A DNA stretch of 57,144 bases from assembly GCF_004681185.1 (NCBI RefSeq), contig NZ_SRIF01000009.1:82722-139865 (forward strand). Reading direction: 5' to 3'. Position 1 is the stretch's first letter. Each line of letters opens with the position of its first letter. This DNA comes from Haloarcula amylovorans (GTDB lineage Archaea; Halobacteriota; Halobacteria; Halobacteriales; Haloarculaceae). Shown one piece after another: positions 33,367 through 41,460 of the stretch. The translations under genes and the position numbers were made by a program. Under the pieces are notes generated by a model. The model was not told the origin of the DNA. It made no database searches and saw only the letters and a list, made by a program, of their open reading frames with translations.

Positions 33367-33548
33367 GTATGGAACGACCGCGCTCACGAGATTCCGATCG
33401 AAGACACTCGAAGACGATCCTGTTCTGTCTCGCCTGCAACCATGACAGTCCAGTAGACGGTGAGTGGCTGTCCGACGACTCGACTGACGCCAACCGGTTG
33501 CTCTGTCCACGATGTGGCACTGTCGTGGTCAATCGGTCGCTCCGGTGA
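33363..33548 (+). CDS. Small zinc-ribbon protein coupled to a membrane protein
   Basis: The 61-residue protein is basic at the N-terminus (MSMERPRSRDSDRRHSK) and then has a zinc ribbon (LFCLACNHDSPVDG ... LLCPRCGTVVV). Four cysteines in two CxxC knuckles match the small zinc-finger proteins common in haloarchaea. The ATG lies in an ATGA overlap with the preceding gene. It abuts the origin repeat region on its right. Confidence 0.62.
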   Translation: MSMERPRSRDSDRRHSKTILFCLACNHDSPVDGEWLSDDSTDANRLLCPRCGTVVVNRSLR

Positions 33549-33643
33549 CTCCACCCGTTTCTGCCCTTCCTCTCTGGCATCACTCTCGTTTTCGCCCGTC
33601 TCGCAGATGGACGCTGCCTCGGTGGTATGGATATCGAACGGGT

Positions 33644-33667
33644 CACACACCCCTCTATCGAAGTGTT
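33644..33667 (-). repeat. Origin repeat, left cluster (TTCG variant, inverted)
   Basis: Minus-strand core AACACTTCGATAGAGGGGTG is a full consensus match. It is the only left-cluster copy in this orientation and faces the other six. Confidence 0.8.
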
Positions 33668-33821
33668 GGACAACCGAAGACACCGAAGACGACTGACAGC
33701 GAAAGTCTCGACACACCGGTCGATGCATCGAGAGAGGACGACTCAGTATCGAACCGAACTCCGCACACAGGACCTCTTCCTATCGGTTTCAAGCGAATAC
33801 AGAGTGACAGCAGAGGAGGCC

Positions 33822-33842
33822 AAACACTTCGGTAGAGAGGGA
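33822..33842 (+). repeat. Origin repeat, left cluster (degenerate)
   Basis: AACACTTCGGTAGAGAGGGA differs at a few positions from the consensus and may be a weak Orc1 site. Confidence 0.6.
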
Positions 33843-33864
33843 CTGTCCGGACAGACTCGTCGAA

Positions 33865-33887
33865 AGACACTTCGATAGAGGAGGGTG
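33865..33887 (+). repeat. Origin repeat, left cluster (TTCG variant)
   Basis: GACACTTCGATAGAGGAGGG keeps the 14-base core CACTTCGATAGAGG. Confidence 0.75.
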
Positions 33888-33911
33888 GCTGCCCGAAGAA
33901 ATCGGTCGTGA

Positions 33912-33933
33912 GAACACATCGATAGGGGGGAGC
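33912..33933 (+). repeat. Origin repeat, left cluster (ATCG variant)
   Basis: GAACACATCGATAGGGGGGA is the only left-cluster copy with the ATCG core otherwise seen upstream of orc1. Confidence 0.75.
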
Positions 33934-33957
33934 GGGGCTGAACAGACTGATCAGCAA

Positions 33958-33980
33958 AAACACTTCGATAGAGGGGGGTG
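33958..33980 (+). repeat. Origin repeat, left cluster (TTCG variant)
   Basis: AAACACTTCGATAGAGGGGG, direct orientation, about 46 bases after the previous copy. Confidence 0.8.
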
Positions 33981-34151
33981 ACCGTCAGGGCAAGATGGTC
34001 GACGAAACACCGCAATGGAGGGATCCACCTGAGTATCGGTCTGGCTGGGAACGTAGAACACCGCGATCTCGCCTGTCGCTGTCTGACCGAGCCGACAGGC
34101 CCGACATCCGGAACCGGTATCTATCGGCATCAGAGCGTTTCTGAACGGGAG

Positions 34152-34174
34152 TTACACTTCGATAGAGGGGTGTG
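34152..34174 (+). repeat. Origin repeat, left cluster (TTCG variant)
   Basis: TACACTTCGATAGAGGGGTG, direct orientation, 46 bases before the last left copy. Confidence 0.8.
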
Positions 34175-34197
34175 GTGGGTCGAGGAGCTACGAAGGA

Positions 34198-34218
34198 GAA
34201 CACTTCGATAGAGGGGTC
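34198..34218 (+). repeat. Origin repeat, left cluster (TTCG variant), next to the orc1 stop
   Basis: GAACACTTCGATAGAGGGGT ends about 20 bases beyond the orc1 stop codon at 34241. Confidence 0.8.
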
Positions 34219-34240
34219 TGCCGGGCCTGAAGTGCGTCGG

Positions 34241-35890
34241 TTACGCCTCGTTCCGGACCTGTGCCCTGACGACGGACTGCACCTCTTCGGCGGCGACCAT
34301 CTCCAGTCGAGAGTCCTCTCTGAGGGTCTCGAGGATAGTTCGTGGCCGCTCACCGAACTGGAACTCCAAGAACATTCCCGAACTCGGACCGTGACTCCGT
34401 CGCTCGAAGTCTACGAGCGAGTACGTCGTCATCTCCTTCATCTTGTTGACGTACGTCTCCTGGTGGTACTGATCGGCGTCGATGGAGTCGGTGAGGAACT
34501 GATAGACGCGATACCCCGTCGTACTCCGGGCGGTTTCGTCGTCAGTTTCGGTTGCAACCGCCGCGGTCGCGTACAGACAGAGCTTCTTCTGTGTACTGAT
34601 ACCGCGGACGACCTCCAATACGCGATTCTTCTCGACCTTGTCCTGAGCCGCTCGAACGTGTCGTTCGCGGACGCGAGAATCGCCCTCCCGCTCTGCGAGT
34701 TCGCCGGCGACCCGAATCAGATCGATAGCTTTCCGCGCGTCCCCGTGGGTCTGTGCGGCGAACGCTGCCGCCAGCGAGATGACGCCGTCATCGAGGACAT
34801 CCTCGTGGAAGGCGTCCTGTCGTCGTCGGAGAATCGACTGTAGTTGGTTCGCGTCGTAATCGTCAAAGTGGACGTCCTCGGGCGTGAATGAACTCAACGC
34901 GCGACTACCGACCAGTTCCATCATCTTCGTGTCGTTAGAGATCGCGACGACGGAGATGTGGGCAGTCATCTCGTCGTTGGCACCCGCACGCGAGAGCTGA
35001 TAGAGAAGGCGCGAGAATGCGGGATCCTGTTTGTCACGGCGGCCGACGAGCATATCGAGTTCGTCGAGAACGAACACCACGGAATCGAAGTTTTCGTTGA
35101 CGATGCGATACAGCTCGTCCCACTTCTCCTTCGTGGCGACACCGTGTTTCGGTACCTCGATATCAACGCAGGCTTCGTCGGCAGCACGACGACCGAGCTC
35201 GTAGACAGCGATGCCGAGCGTATCGAGGTCCTGGCAGTTGACTTCGACCGTACCGAACCGGATATCTCTCGACGAACAGATCTGACTGATGTTCTTACAG
35301 ACGGCCTTGGTGATGAGGGACTTCCCCGTCCCTGAGGGACCGTAGAGAAAGAGATTCGGTGGTCGGTTGTCACCGAGTGCGACTCGAAGCATCTTCGTTA
35401 CCTCTTGGAGTTGTCGGTCGCGGCCAACGATGCGATCCTCCTCGACGACGTGGTTGGGATCGAGCAGCGAACGGTCCCGAATCAGCCCCTCTTGCTCCTC
35501 GAACTCGAGAAGCATGTCTTCGATAGACTGCGATCCGTCACCATCGGGAGCCGGTGATGCCTCGCCGTCGAGAGAGACTTGCTCGTCATCGTCGGTAGAT
35601 GACGGTGTACTCGTATCGAGAGATGACGACTCTTTACCATCGGGAGACGACGGTTCTCCAGCTTCAGGTGCTGACGACTGTTCCTCGCTGGACTCGGTCG
35701 TCGGAGCCGGCTCTGTATTTCGCCGGGTTGCATTCGGATCGGAAACCGGGTCGAGTTCGTCTGCGGACTCAGTCCCGTCGGTAGCTTGCTCGTCCGTGCT
35801 CGCCATGAGATCAGACTGGGTCGTCTCTTCGAAATCGTCTGGTTTCGACGACTCGGTGATGTCGTCAGTCTCAGAGTCGTCAGCGTCCAT
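34241..35890 (-). CDS. orc1/cdc6: Orc1/Cdc6 replication initiator
   Basis: The 549-residue AAA+ initiator binds origin repeats and loads the MCM helicase. Core features are Walker A GPSGTGKS (184-191), Walker B VVFVLDELD (271-279), sensor 1 region SVVAISNDTKM, sensor 2 region HGDARKAIDLIRVAGELAE, and a C-terminal winged helix (TTGYRVYQFLTDSI...YSLVDFERRSHGPSSGMFLEFQFGERPRTI). The first 120-130 residues are an acidic Ser/Asp/Glu/Pro-rich tail absent from typical archaeal Orc1. The gene is flanked on both sides by iterated repeats, one overlapping the likely promoter. This marks a replicon origin. Confidence 0.95.
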   Translation of the reverse strand: MDADDSETDDITESSKPDDFEETTQSDLMASTDEQATDGTESADELDPVSDPNATRRNTEPAPTTESSEEQSSAPEAGEPSSPDGKESSSLDTSTPSSTDDDEQVSLDGEASPAPDGDGSQSIEDMLLEFEEQEGLIRDRSLLDPNHVVEEDRIVGRDRQLQEVTKMLRVALGDNRPPNLFLYGPSGTGKSLITKAVCKNISQICSSRDIRFGTVEVNCQDLDTLGIAVYELGRRAADEACVDIEVPKHGVATKEKWDELYRIVNENFDSVVFVLDELDMLVGRRDKQDPAFSRLLYQLSRAGANDEMTAHISVVAISNDTKMMELVGSRALSSFTPEDVHFDDYDANQLQSILRRRQDAFHEDVLDDGVISLAAAFAAQTHGDARKAIDLIRVAGELAEREGDSRVRERHVRAAQDKVEKNRVLEVVRGISTQKKLCLYATAAVATETDDETARSTTGYRVYQFLTDSIDADQYHQETYVNKMKEMTTYSLVDFERRSHGPSSGMFLEFQFGERPRTILETLREDSRLEMVAAEEVQSVVRAQVRNEA

Positions 35891-35924
35891 AGTCCAACGG
35901 ACACGTCCGGAAGGGAAAAACGTT

Positions 35925-35945
35925 ACCCACCTCTATCGATGTGTG
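35925..35945 (-). repeat. Origin repeat, right cluster (ATCG variant), at the orc1 promoter
   Basis: Minus-strand CACACATCGATAGAGGTGGG lies 35-55 bases upstream of the orc1 ATG, next to a GTAACGTTTTT element that may be the promoter. Confidence 0.75.
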
Positions 35946-36052
35946 ATTCCGTTATTGAGTTCGTCAGTAGCGCGTTTGTACGAGTTCAACCTCTCCGAGT
36001 GTGAGAGAGGCCAGAAGTAGTGACGATATGTTCGAGAAGAGGTGGAGACACA

Positions 36053-36077
36053 CACACACCCCTCTATCGATGTGTTC
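36053..36077 (-). repeat. Origin repeat, right cluster (ATCG variant)
   Basis: Minus-strand GAACACATCGATAGAGGGGT followed by a GTGTGTG run; identical in the core to the copies at 36257 and 36517. Confidence 0.85.
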
Positions 36078-36171
36078 GAGCGGACGGAGGGGTGGGGGGA
36101 TCGATCGGCCTCGTCGAGGGAGCAGAAAAAAGCAAATCTGAGGGAGAGAGCCATGTCTTCACCCACAGAGC

Positions 36172-36224
36172 AAGAAGATGAATATAGGATATAGCGCCTC
36201 TTACGTGTCGATATTCATCTTCTT
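36172..36224. repeat. Perfect 14-bp inverted repeat inside the origin
   Basis: AAGAAGATGAATAT (36172-36185) and ATATTCATCTTCTT (36211-36224) are exact reverse complements separated by 25 bases. The element lies between two origin repeats and could extrude as a cruciform or bind a dimeric protein. Confidence 0.75.
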
Positions 36225-36256
36225 CTTCTTTCTTCTAGCTTACTAGAAACAACACA

Positions 36257-36281
36257 CACACACCCCTCTATCGATGTGTTC
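36257..36281 (-). repeat. Origin repeat, right cluster (ATCG variant)
   Basis: Minus-strand GAACACATCGATAGAGGGGT with adjoining GTGTGTGTG; about 204 bases from the copy at 36053. Confidence 0.85.
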
Positions 36282-36516
36282 GATATGGTCGATGTGTTTC
36301 GGAGGGTGAGATCCTCACCCTAGAAGTGGAAACGAAACAGTCAGATTGAACGCTTTCCATCTCTATCCGCGATACCGCTATAGACCCTCTTCTTAGACCC
36401 TCTTCGGCACTTCTATGGTTTTCTCTACTGTCTCTCGACTCCCAGACTGCTCTTGAACTGCGTCAAATTCCTCACTACTGGTTTCTTTGCTCGACGTTAC
36501 TCTTCACAGTCGGTCG

Positions 36517-36541
36517 GAACACATCGATAGAGGGGTGTGTG
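36517..36541 (+). repeat. Origin repeat, right cluster (ATCG variant), opposite orientation
   Basis: GAACACATCGATAGAGGGGT on the plus strand, facing the three minus-strand copies. Confidence 0.85.
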
Positions 36542-36621
36542 TCCCCACTGTTCGAACACGTCCGTCGATTATTTTGTGCTTTCCACGATCTGCTGATCGT
36601 CCACACTCCCCCAATAGCCCG

Positions 36622-36643
36622 AACACATCGATAGAGGGGTGTC
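36622..36643 (+). repeat. Origin repeat, right cluster (ATCG variant)
   Basis: GAACACATCGATAGAGGGGT, direct repeat of the previous copy 105 bases away. Confidence 0.85.
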
Positions 36644-36645
36644 TC

Positions 36646-37143
36646 TCCTCGAATAAAATTCTCGACCGGTCATCTTCTCTTTAATCTTCGACAGAGACGT
36701 TTTCGTAACTACTCTTCGAGCCTATTCATCCACTCCTGTCTCTTGATAGTCGTTTGGTCCCCTCATCTCTATTTCCAGTTTCAAACCTTGCCTCTTAGCT
36801 CTATATATGCCCGAAACGAGAGGACTAATGTCTATGGTCGTGAATATGTATTGATACGTCGCATTATGGGGGGCAGAATTCTTACATTAATAAACATACA
36901 CATTCTACATCAAGAAAAATATTCAGTATGGCTCTACAATCTCACTTTATACTTCTATATACACTATATATCTCCTCATCTGGGCCATAGAGATGGTTCT
37001 AGCACGCTGCCCTAATCGTTCGTTTCCTATCCGACGATCGCGGCCGAGACGAACGACTGGCTACACCGCGACCATCCCGAAACTCCCGACGTACCACAGG
37101 TTTAAGAACGCTGGTAGGTACATTGCAGGTATTACGTGCTACT
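36646..37143. other. AT-rich interval right of the origin
   Basis: About 500 bases, the first 350 strongly AT-rich (TATATATG, ATTAATAAAC, TATATACACTATATATC). A 90-codon ORF here has no haloarchaeal codon pattern and is not called. TTTAAGAAC at 37101-37109 is the likely promoter of the kinase gene. The AT-richness suits a DNA-unwinding element or simply old non-coding DNA. Confidence 0.45.
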
Positions 37144-40080
37144 ATGGGATCAGGGGAAGGGACTGACGGCATCGTTGCGGACACGCTAGAGGTCTTCGAG
37201 CGACTGGAACAGCAATCGACGCCGCTGACGACGGCCGAAGTCGCTGATACTCTCGATTGTCACCGTCAGTGTGCCCACCAATCGCTCGAACGACTCGCAG
37301 ATCGGGGAGTACTCCAAACGAAGGAGACAGGTCCCGAAAGCCGCATCTGGTGGCGCCCGGTGGAAGCCGAAGCGACCACCATCGATTCGCCTTGGGACGA
37401 GGACGATCAGTTCGCCGAGTTCGTCCGGTCGGTCGAGGACTACGCGATTTTCGTCCTCAGTTCGGATGGGTACGTCGCCAGCTGGAACGACGGAGCCAAG
37501 CGAATCAAGGGGTACGAAGCGGACGAAATCGTCGGTAAGCATTTCTCGACGTTCTACACCGACGAGGATGTCGAACGGGGGGTCCCAGAAAGGAATTTGG
37601 CGGCCGCCAAGAGGAGTGGCCGTATCGAATCCGAGGGGTGGCGTGTTCGAAACGACGGCTCGGAGTTCTGGGCGAACGTCACCATTACCGCAATATGGAA
37701 CGACGACGGCTCGCTAAAGGGGTTCACGAAAGTTACCCGCGACCTGACTGAGCGAAAGCAACGCGAAGAAGAACTCCGTCGAGAGAACGAGCTGACCGAA
37801 CATCTCCTGAAGACGGCACCAGTCGCCATCACCGTGCAGGACAGCGACGGCGAGACAGTCATGGCCAATCAGCGCGCACAGGACATCCTCGAGCTCTCCG
37901 AGCAGGAGATTCTCGACAACTCCATAGGTCTCGACGAGTGGGAGATCTACGATAGCGACGGTACTCCTCTCGATCCCAGCGAGACGCCGATGGCTCGCGT
38001 CTACGAGACCGGTCAGTCGCTGTTCAACGAGGAAATCGCCGTCGAACGTCCCGGCCACGACCGCCTCTGGATCTCGGTCAACACCGTCCCACAGTTCGAC
38101 TCGGAGGGGTCGCTCGAACGGATAATCTCTGCCAGCGAGGACATCACCGAACTCAAACGTCAAGAAACCCAACTTCGACGGGAACGGGATTTCGTCGATC
38201 AGATTCTCGCTGCCGTTCCAGTGAGCATCCTCGTCGTGAATCGCGACGGGAGTATCGAGAAACTGAACCAGCTCGCCCGGAACCGTCTCGCGCTCGAAGA
38301 ATCGGAGGAGTACGCCATCGGAGACCAACCCGTCTACGACACAGATGGCGACCCGATTCCGCTGTCGGAGCGGCCCTACATGCAGGTGTTCGAGACCGGT
38401 GAGCCGGTCACTGACTGGGAAGGTCAAATTGACCTGCCGAGCGGTCGCGCGTGGATGTCGGTGACCGCCGTACCGTTCGGCGACGAATCGCCACCCGAGC
38501 GCGTCGTCCTCGCCGTCAAAGACATCACGAAACTGAAGACGCAGGCCAAGCAACTCGAACGCCAACGCGCCGAACTCGAAGCCGAACTCGACGAGGTGTA
38601 CGACCGGATCACCGACGGGTTCGTCGCTCTCGACGAGGAGTGGCGCTTTACCCACGTCAACGAAGCCGCCGAGGAACTCATCGAACGGGAGGAAGCAGAA
38701 GTACTCGGCGAGAGCGTCTGGGAGACGTTTCCCCAGGCGGAGTCGGGGGTCGTCTGGGAGAAAGCCCATGAGGCCATGGAGACACAGGAACCAGTCAGTT
38801 TCGAGTGGTACAACGAGTCGCTCGAAGCCTGGGTGGAGATTCACGCCTATCCCTCGGAGACGGGGATGTCGATTTACATCCGGGACGTGACCGAACGCGT
38901 CGAGTCCGCGCAAGAACTCGAAGCCCGCGCCCGTCAGCAATGGGTCGTCTCTGAACTGAGTCGGCGTGCGCTCGAAGATACGGATCTCGATGCGCTGTTC
39001 GACGGAGCCGCTCGCCTGGTCGCCGACGTCCTCGACAACGAGTACGCGAAGGTCCTCGAACTCGATCAGTCCAGCGACGAACTGCTCCTTCGGCAGGGCG
39101 TCGGCTGGGACGACGGAATCGTCGGTACCGGGACGGTCTCGGCGTCCGAAGACGACTCGCAGGCGGCGTACACGCTCCACTCGAAGGAACCCGTCGTCGT
39201 CGACGACTTAGCGACCGAGTCGCGGTTTTCGGGTCCCGACTTGCTTCGCGCGCACGACGTCAGTAGCGGCATCAGCACGATCATCGGGTCCTACGACGAC
39301 CCGTGGGGCATCCTCGGCACTCACGACACCGAACGGAAGTCGTTCACCGACGAGGACGTCACGTTCATCCAGAGCGTCGCGAACATCCTCGCCGATGCCA
39401 TCGAACGCCACACCTATCAGACCGAGCTGGAGGAGCTGGTCGTGGAACTCGAAGCGTCCAACGAACGGCTCGAAAGTTTCGCGAGTATGCTCGCTCACGA
39501 ACTCCGCAATCCGGTCACAATCGGCCACATCTACAGCCAGCAACTGCCAGACGGAGCCGATTCCGAGTCTGTCGAATACGTCAGGGAAGCGTTCGACCGC
39601 ATCGAAACGATGATCGACGTGATGTTAGTGCTGGCTCGCGGCAACGACGCCGTCGACACGACCGAGTCGGTAAATCTGGCAGAGATGGCGCGTGAGGCGT
39701 GGGACGACGTAGACGGGCTGTCGTCGTCGCTCGATGTCGACCTCGACGTGACGGTACAGGCCGACGAGACGTACCTCCAGCATTTGTTCGCGAACCTCTA
39801 TCGGAACGCAATCGAACACGGCGGCGAGGACGTTTCGATCACCGTCGGCGAACTGTCGTCGGGATTCTACGTCGAAGACGACGGAACGGGAATCCCCGAA
39901 GACGAGCGGGACTCGGTGTTCGAAGTCGGCTACACGACCGCCGCCGAGGAGGGCGGCACCGGGCTCGGATTAGCGTTCGTCAAGGAGTTGACCGAGGCGT
40001 ACGGGTGGGAGTGTCGCGTTACCGAGAGCGAATCCGGTGGTGCGCGCTTCGAGTTCACGGATATCAAGAGGGACATATAA
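37144..40080 (+). CDS. Multi-PAS/GAF sensor histidine kinase with N-terminal HTH
   Basis: This 978-residue, soluble-looking protein starts with a winged-helix domain (about 10-70: STPLTTAEVADTLDCHRQCAHQSLERLADRGVLQTKE). Four PAS domains follow: about 90-205, 215-345, 355-465 and 475-590, each ending in a DITE/DVTE-type helix. A GAF domain spans about 605-755. The kinase core has phosphoacceptor His785 (SMLAHELRNPV) and ATPase boxes N (YRNAIEHGGEDVS), G1 (VEDDGTGIP) and G2 (GGTGLGLAFVKEL). No membrane segments or receiver domain are visible. ATG at 37144 is chosen over a TTG at 37123. Its target is unknown. Confidence 0.9.
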   Translation: MGSGEGTDGIVADTLEVFERLEQQSTPLTTAEVADTLDCHRQCAHQSLERLADRGVLQTKETGPESRIWWRPVEAEATTIDSPWDEDDQFAEFVRSVEDYAIFVLSSDGYVASWNDGAKRIKGYEADEIVGKHFSTFYTDEDVERGVPERNLAAAKRSGRIESEGWRVRNDGSEFWANVTITAIWNDDGSLKGFTKVTRDLTERKQREEELRRENELTEHLLKTAPVAITVQDSDGETVMANQRAQDILELSEQEILDNSIGLDEWEIYDSDGTPLDPSETPMARVYETGQSLFNEEIAVERPGHDRLWISVNTVPQFDSEGSLERIISASEDITELKRQETQLRRERDFVDQILAAVPVSILVVNRDGSIEKLNQLARNRLALEESEEYAIGDQPVYDTDGDPIPLSERPYMQVFETGEPVTDWEGQIDLPSGRAWMSVTAVPFGDESPPERVVLAVKDITKLKTQAKQLERQRAELEAELDEVYDRITDGFVALDEEWRFTHVNEAAEELIEREEAEVLGESVWETFPQAESGVVWEKAHEAMETQEPVSFEWYNESLEAWVEIHAYPSETGMSIYIRDVTERVESAQELEARARQQWVVSELSRRALEDTDLDALFDGAARLVADVLDNEYAKVLELDQSSDELLLRQGVGWDDGIVGTGTVSASEDDSQAAYTLHSKEPVVVDDLATESRFSGPDLLRAHDVSSGISTIIGSYDDPWGILGTHDTERKSFTDEDVTFIQSVANILADAIERHTYQTELEELVVELEASNERLESFASMLAHELRNPVTIGHIYSQQLPDGADSESVEYVREAFDRIETMIDVMLVLARGNDAVDTTESVNLAEMAREAWDDVDGLSSSLDVDLDVTVQADETYLQHLFANLYRNAIEHGGEDVSITVGELSSGFYVEDDGTGIPEDERDSVFEVGYTTAAEEGGTGLGLAFVKELTEAYGWECRVTESESGGARFEFTDIKRDI

Positions 40081-40422
40081 CGAACCCACGGATGTCGGGA
40101 AGAATGTATAACTAAACACCGAATATTTAGGCTCACCCACTCTGAAACACTCTGAACTCTGTGGGGTATGTGCGAAGTAGGCAAATATGGGATCTAATGG
40201 CTATAAATAAGGTCTATATCTGGAATACCGTTGCTTAATATGGACATTCTATTTCTATGTACGAGACGTTCGAACATCGTTTCGGTAACCACGGCGGATT
40301 GCTCTGTTCGCGCACTTTTACCGCTTTCACGACAGACGCTACGTCCGGAAATAGACGAAAGCACGACCCCCTTACATTCGGGCTACCACAAAGGTTAAAT
40401 GCTCGTTTACCAATTTCGAACT
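40081..40422. other. Gene-free interval of 342 bases, AT-rich in its middle
   Basis: No gene is supported. The middle (40170-40260) is AT-rich and contains AAATATGGGAT followed by TATAAATAAGG, a pair of motifs that recurs near 47873. GGTTAAATG at 40393-40401 is the likely TATA box of the dehydrogenase gene. Confidence 0.4.
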
Positions 40423-41460
40423 ATGCGAACGTGCGTTCTCTCGGATGTCGGTGAGCTAAGCGTAATCGAACGAGATCGACCGACTCCCGGGCTGGACGAA
40501 GTGCTCGTCCGCGTCGACCGCGTCGGAATCTGTGGCTCAGACCTCCATTATTACCAGAACGGCGGGAACAGTGGGAACGTCGTGGAGTTCCCGCACGTTC
40601 TGGGACACGAATCGGCGGGGACGGTCGTCGAGGTCGGACGTGACGTCACGGGCGTCGCCGAATCCGACCGCGTCGCTATCGAACCGGGCATCCCGTGTGG
40701 CGAGTGCACATATTGTGAGGACGACGAGTACCATCTCTGTAAAGAGATGGAGTATATGTCCTCCCCGCCGGTCGACGGTGCGCTGACAGAATACGTCGCG
40801 TGGCCTGCCGACCTCGTCTACCCGCTTCCCGAGAGCGTTTCGATCCGGGAAGGCGCGCTCGCGGAACCGCTGAGCGTCGCCATGCACGCCTGTGAACGCG
40901 GCGAGATCGTCGAGGGCGATACGGTCCTCGTCACCGGGGGCGGCCCCATCGGGCAGCTCGTCTCCGAAGTCGCTATGGCACAGGGCGCAGAGGTCGTGCT
41001 GACCGACGTCGTCCCGGAGAAACTCGAACTGGCTGAGCGACGCGGTGTGGACCACACGGTCGACGTCACGTCGGAGGACCCGGTCAACGTGATTCACGAC
41101 CGAGTCGATCCTGACGGCGTCGACGTCGTCTTGGAGAGTTCCGGTGCGGATAGCGCCATCGAACTAACGACCGATGCTGTCAAGCGTGGCGGCACAGTCG
41201 TCTTCGTCGGTATCCCCATCGATGCGGCGCTCCCGACGGATGTCCTCGGGCTCATCGGTGAGGAGTACGACCTGAAAGGGTCGTTCCGATTCTGCGGGAC
41301 GTATCCAGACGCCATCGAGGGCATTCGGACGGGACGGTTCGACGTCGATAGCATCGTGAGCTTCGAGCAATCGTTGACCGAGACACAGGCTGCCTTCGAC
41401 CGGGCGATGGAACCGGAGAACGTCAAGGGCGTGGTGCGCGTCAGCGACGACTTAGAGTGA
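40423..41460 (+). CDS. Zinc-dependent sorbitol/xylitol-type dehydrogenase
   Basis: This 345-residue medium-chain dehydrogenase has a catalytic zinc site Cys in GICGSD and His-Glu in GHESAG. The structural zinc cysteines are CGECTYCEDDEYHLC. The Rossmann motif is GGGPIGQLVSEVA with an acidic residue (LTD) favouring NAD. It oxidises a polyol or sugar alcohol, or reduces a keto-sugar. The ATG at 40423 follows the TATA element at leaderless distance; an upstream in-frame ATG at 40399 is too close. It is convergent with the SDR gene (9-base overlap of 3' ends). Confidence 0.9.
   Translation: MRTCVLSDVGELSVIERDRPTPGLDEVLVRVDRVGICGSDLHYYQNGGNSGNVVEFPHVLGHESAGTVVEVGRDVTGVAESDRVAIEPGIPCGECTYCEDDEYHLCKEMEYMSSPPVDGALTEYVAWPADLVYPLPESVSIREGALAEPLSVAMHACERGEIVEGDTVLVTGGGPIGQLVSEVAMAQGAEVVLTDVVPEKLELAERRGVDHTVDVTSEDPVNVIHDRVDPDGVDVVLESSGADSAIELTTDAVKRGGTVVFVGIPIDAALPTDVLGLIGEEYDLKGSFRFCGTYPDAIEGIRTGRFDVDSIVSFEQSLTETQAAFDRAMEPENVKGVVRVSDDLE

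Larger units (their letters stand above)
35891..36645. other. Putative replication origin upstream of orc1
   Basis: This 755-base gene-free region holds five repeats: three on the minus strand (35925, 36053, 36257) then two on the plus strand (36517, 36622). They face each other across an AT-rich stretch with poly-pyrimidine tracts. CACA runs adjoin several repeats. A 12-base direct repeat TAGACCCTCTTC occurs at 36381 and 36394. The inverted arrangement beside an initiator gene is the standard haloarchaeal origin layout. Confidence 0.8.

Noticed and set aside
34002..34075. AACACCGCAATGGAGGG and AACACCGCGATCTCG as further origin repeats
   Set aside because: They keep only the AACAC start and diverge at four or more core positions; at best vestigial.
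36743..37015. Plus-strand ORF of 90 codons in the AT-rich region right of the origin
   Set aside because: Its residue composition (Ile, Tyr, Asn rich) and codon use are unlike every other gene in the window, and no promoter or family is visible.
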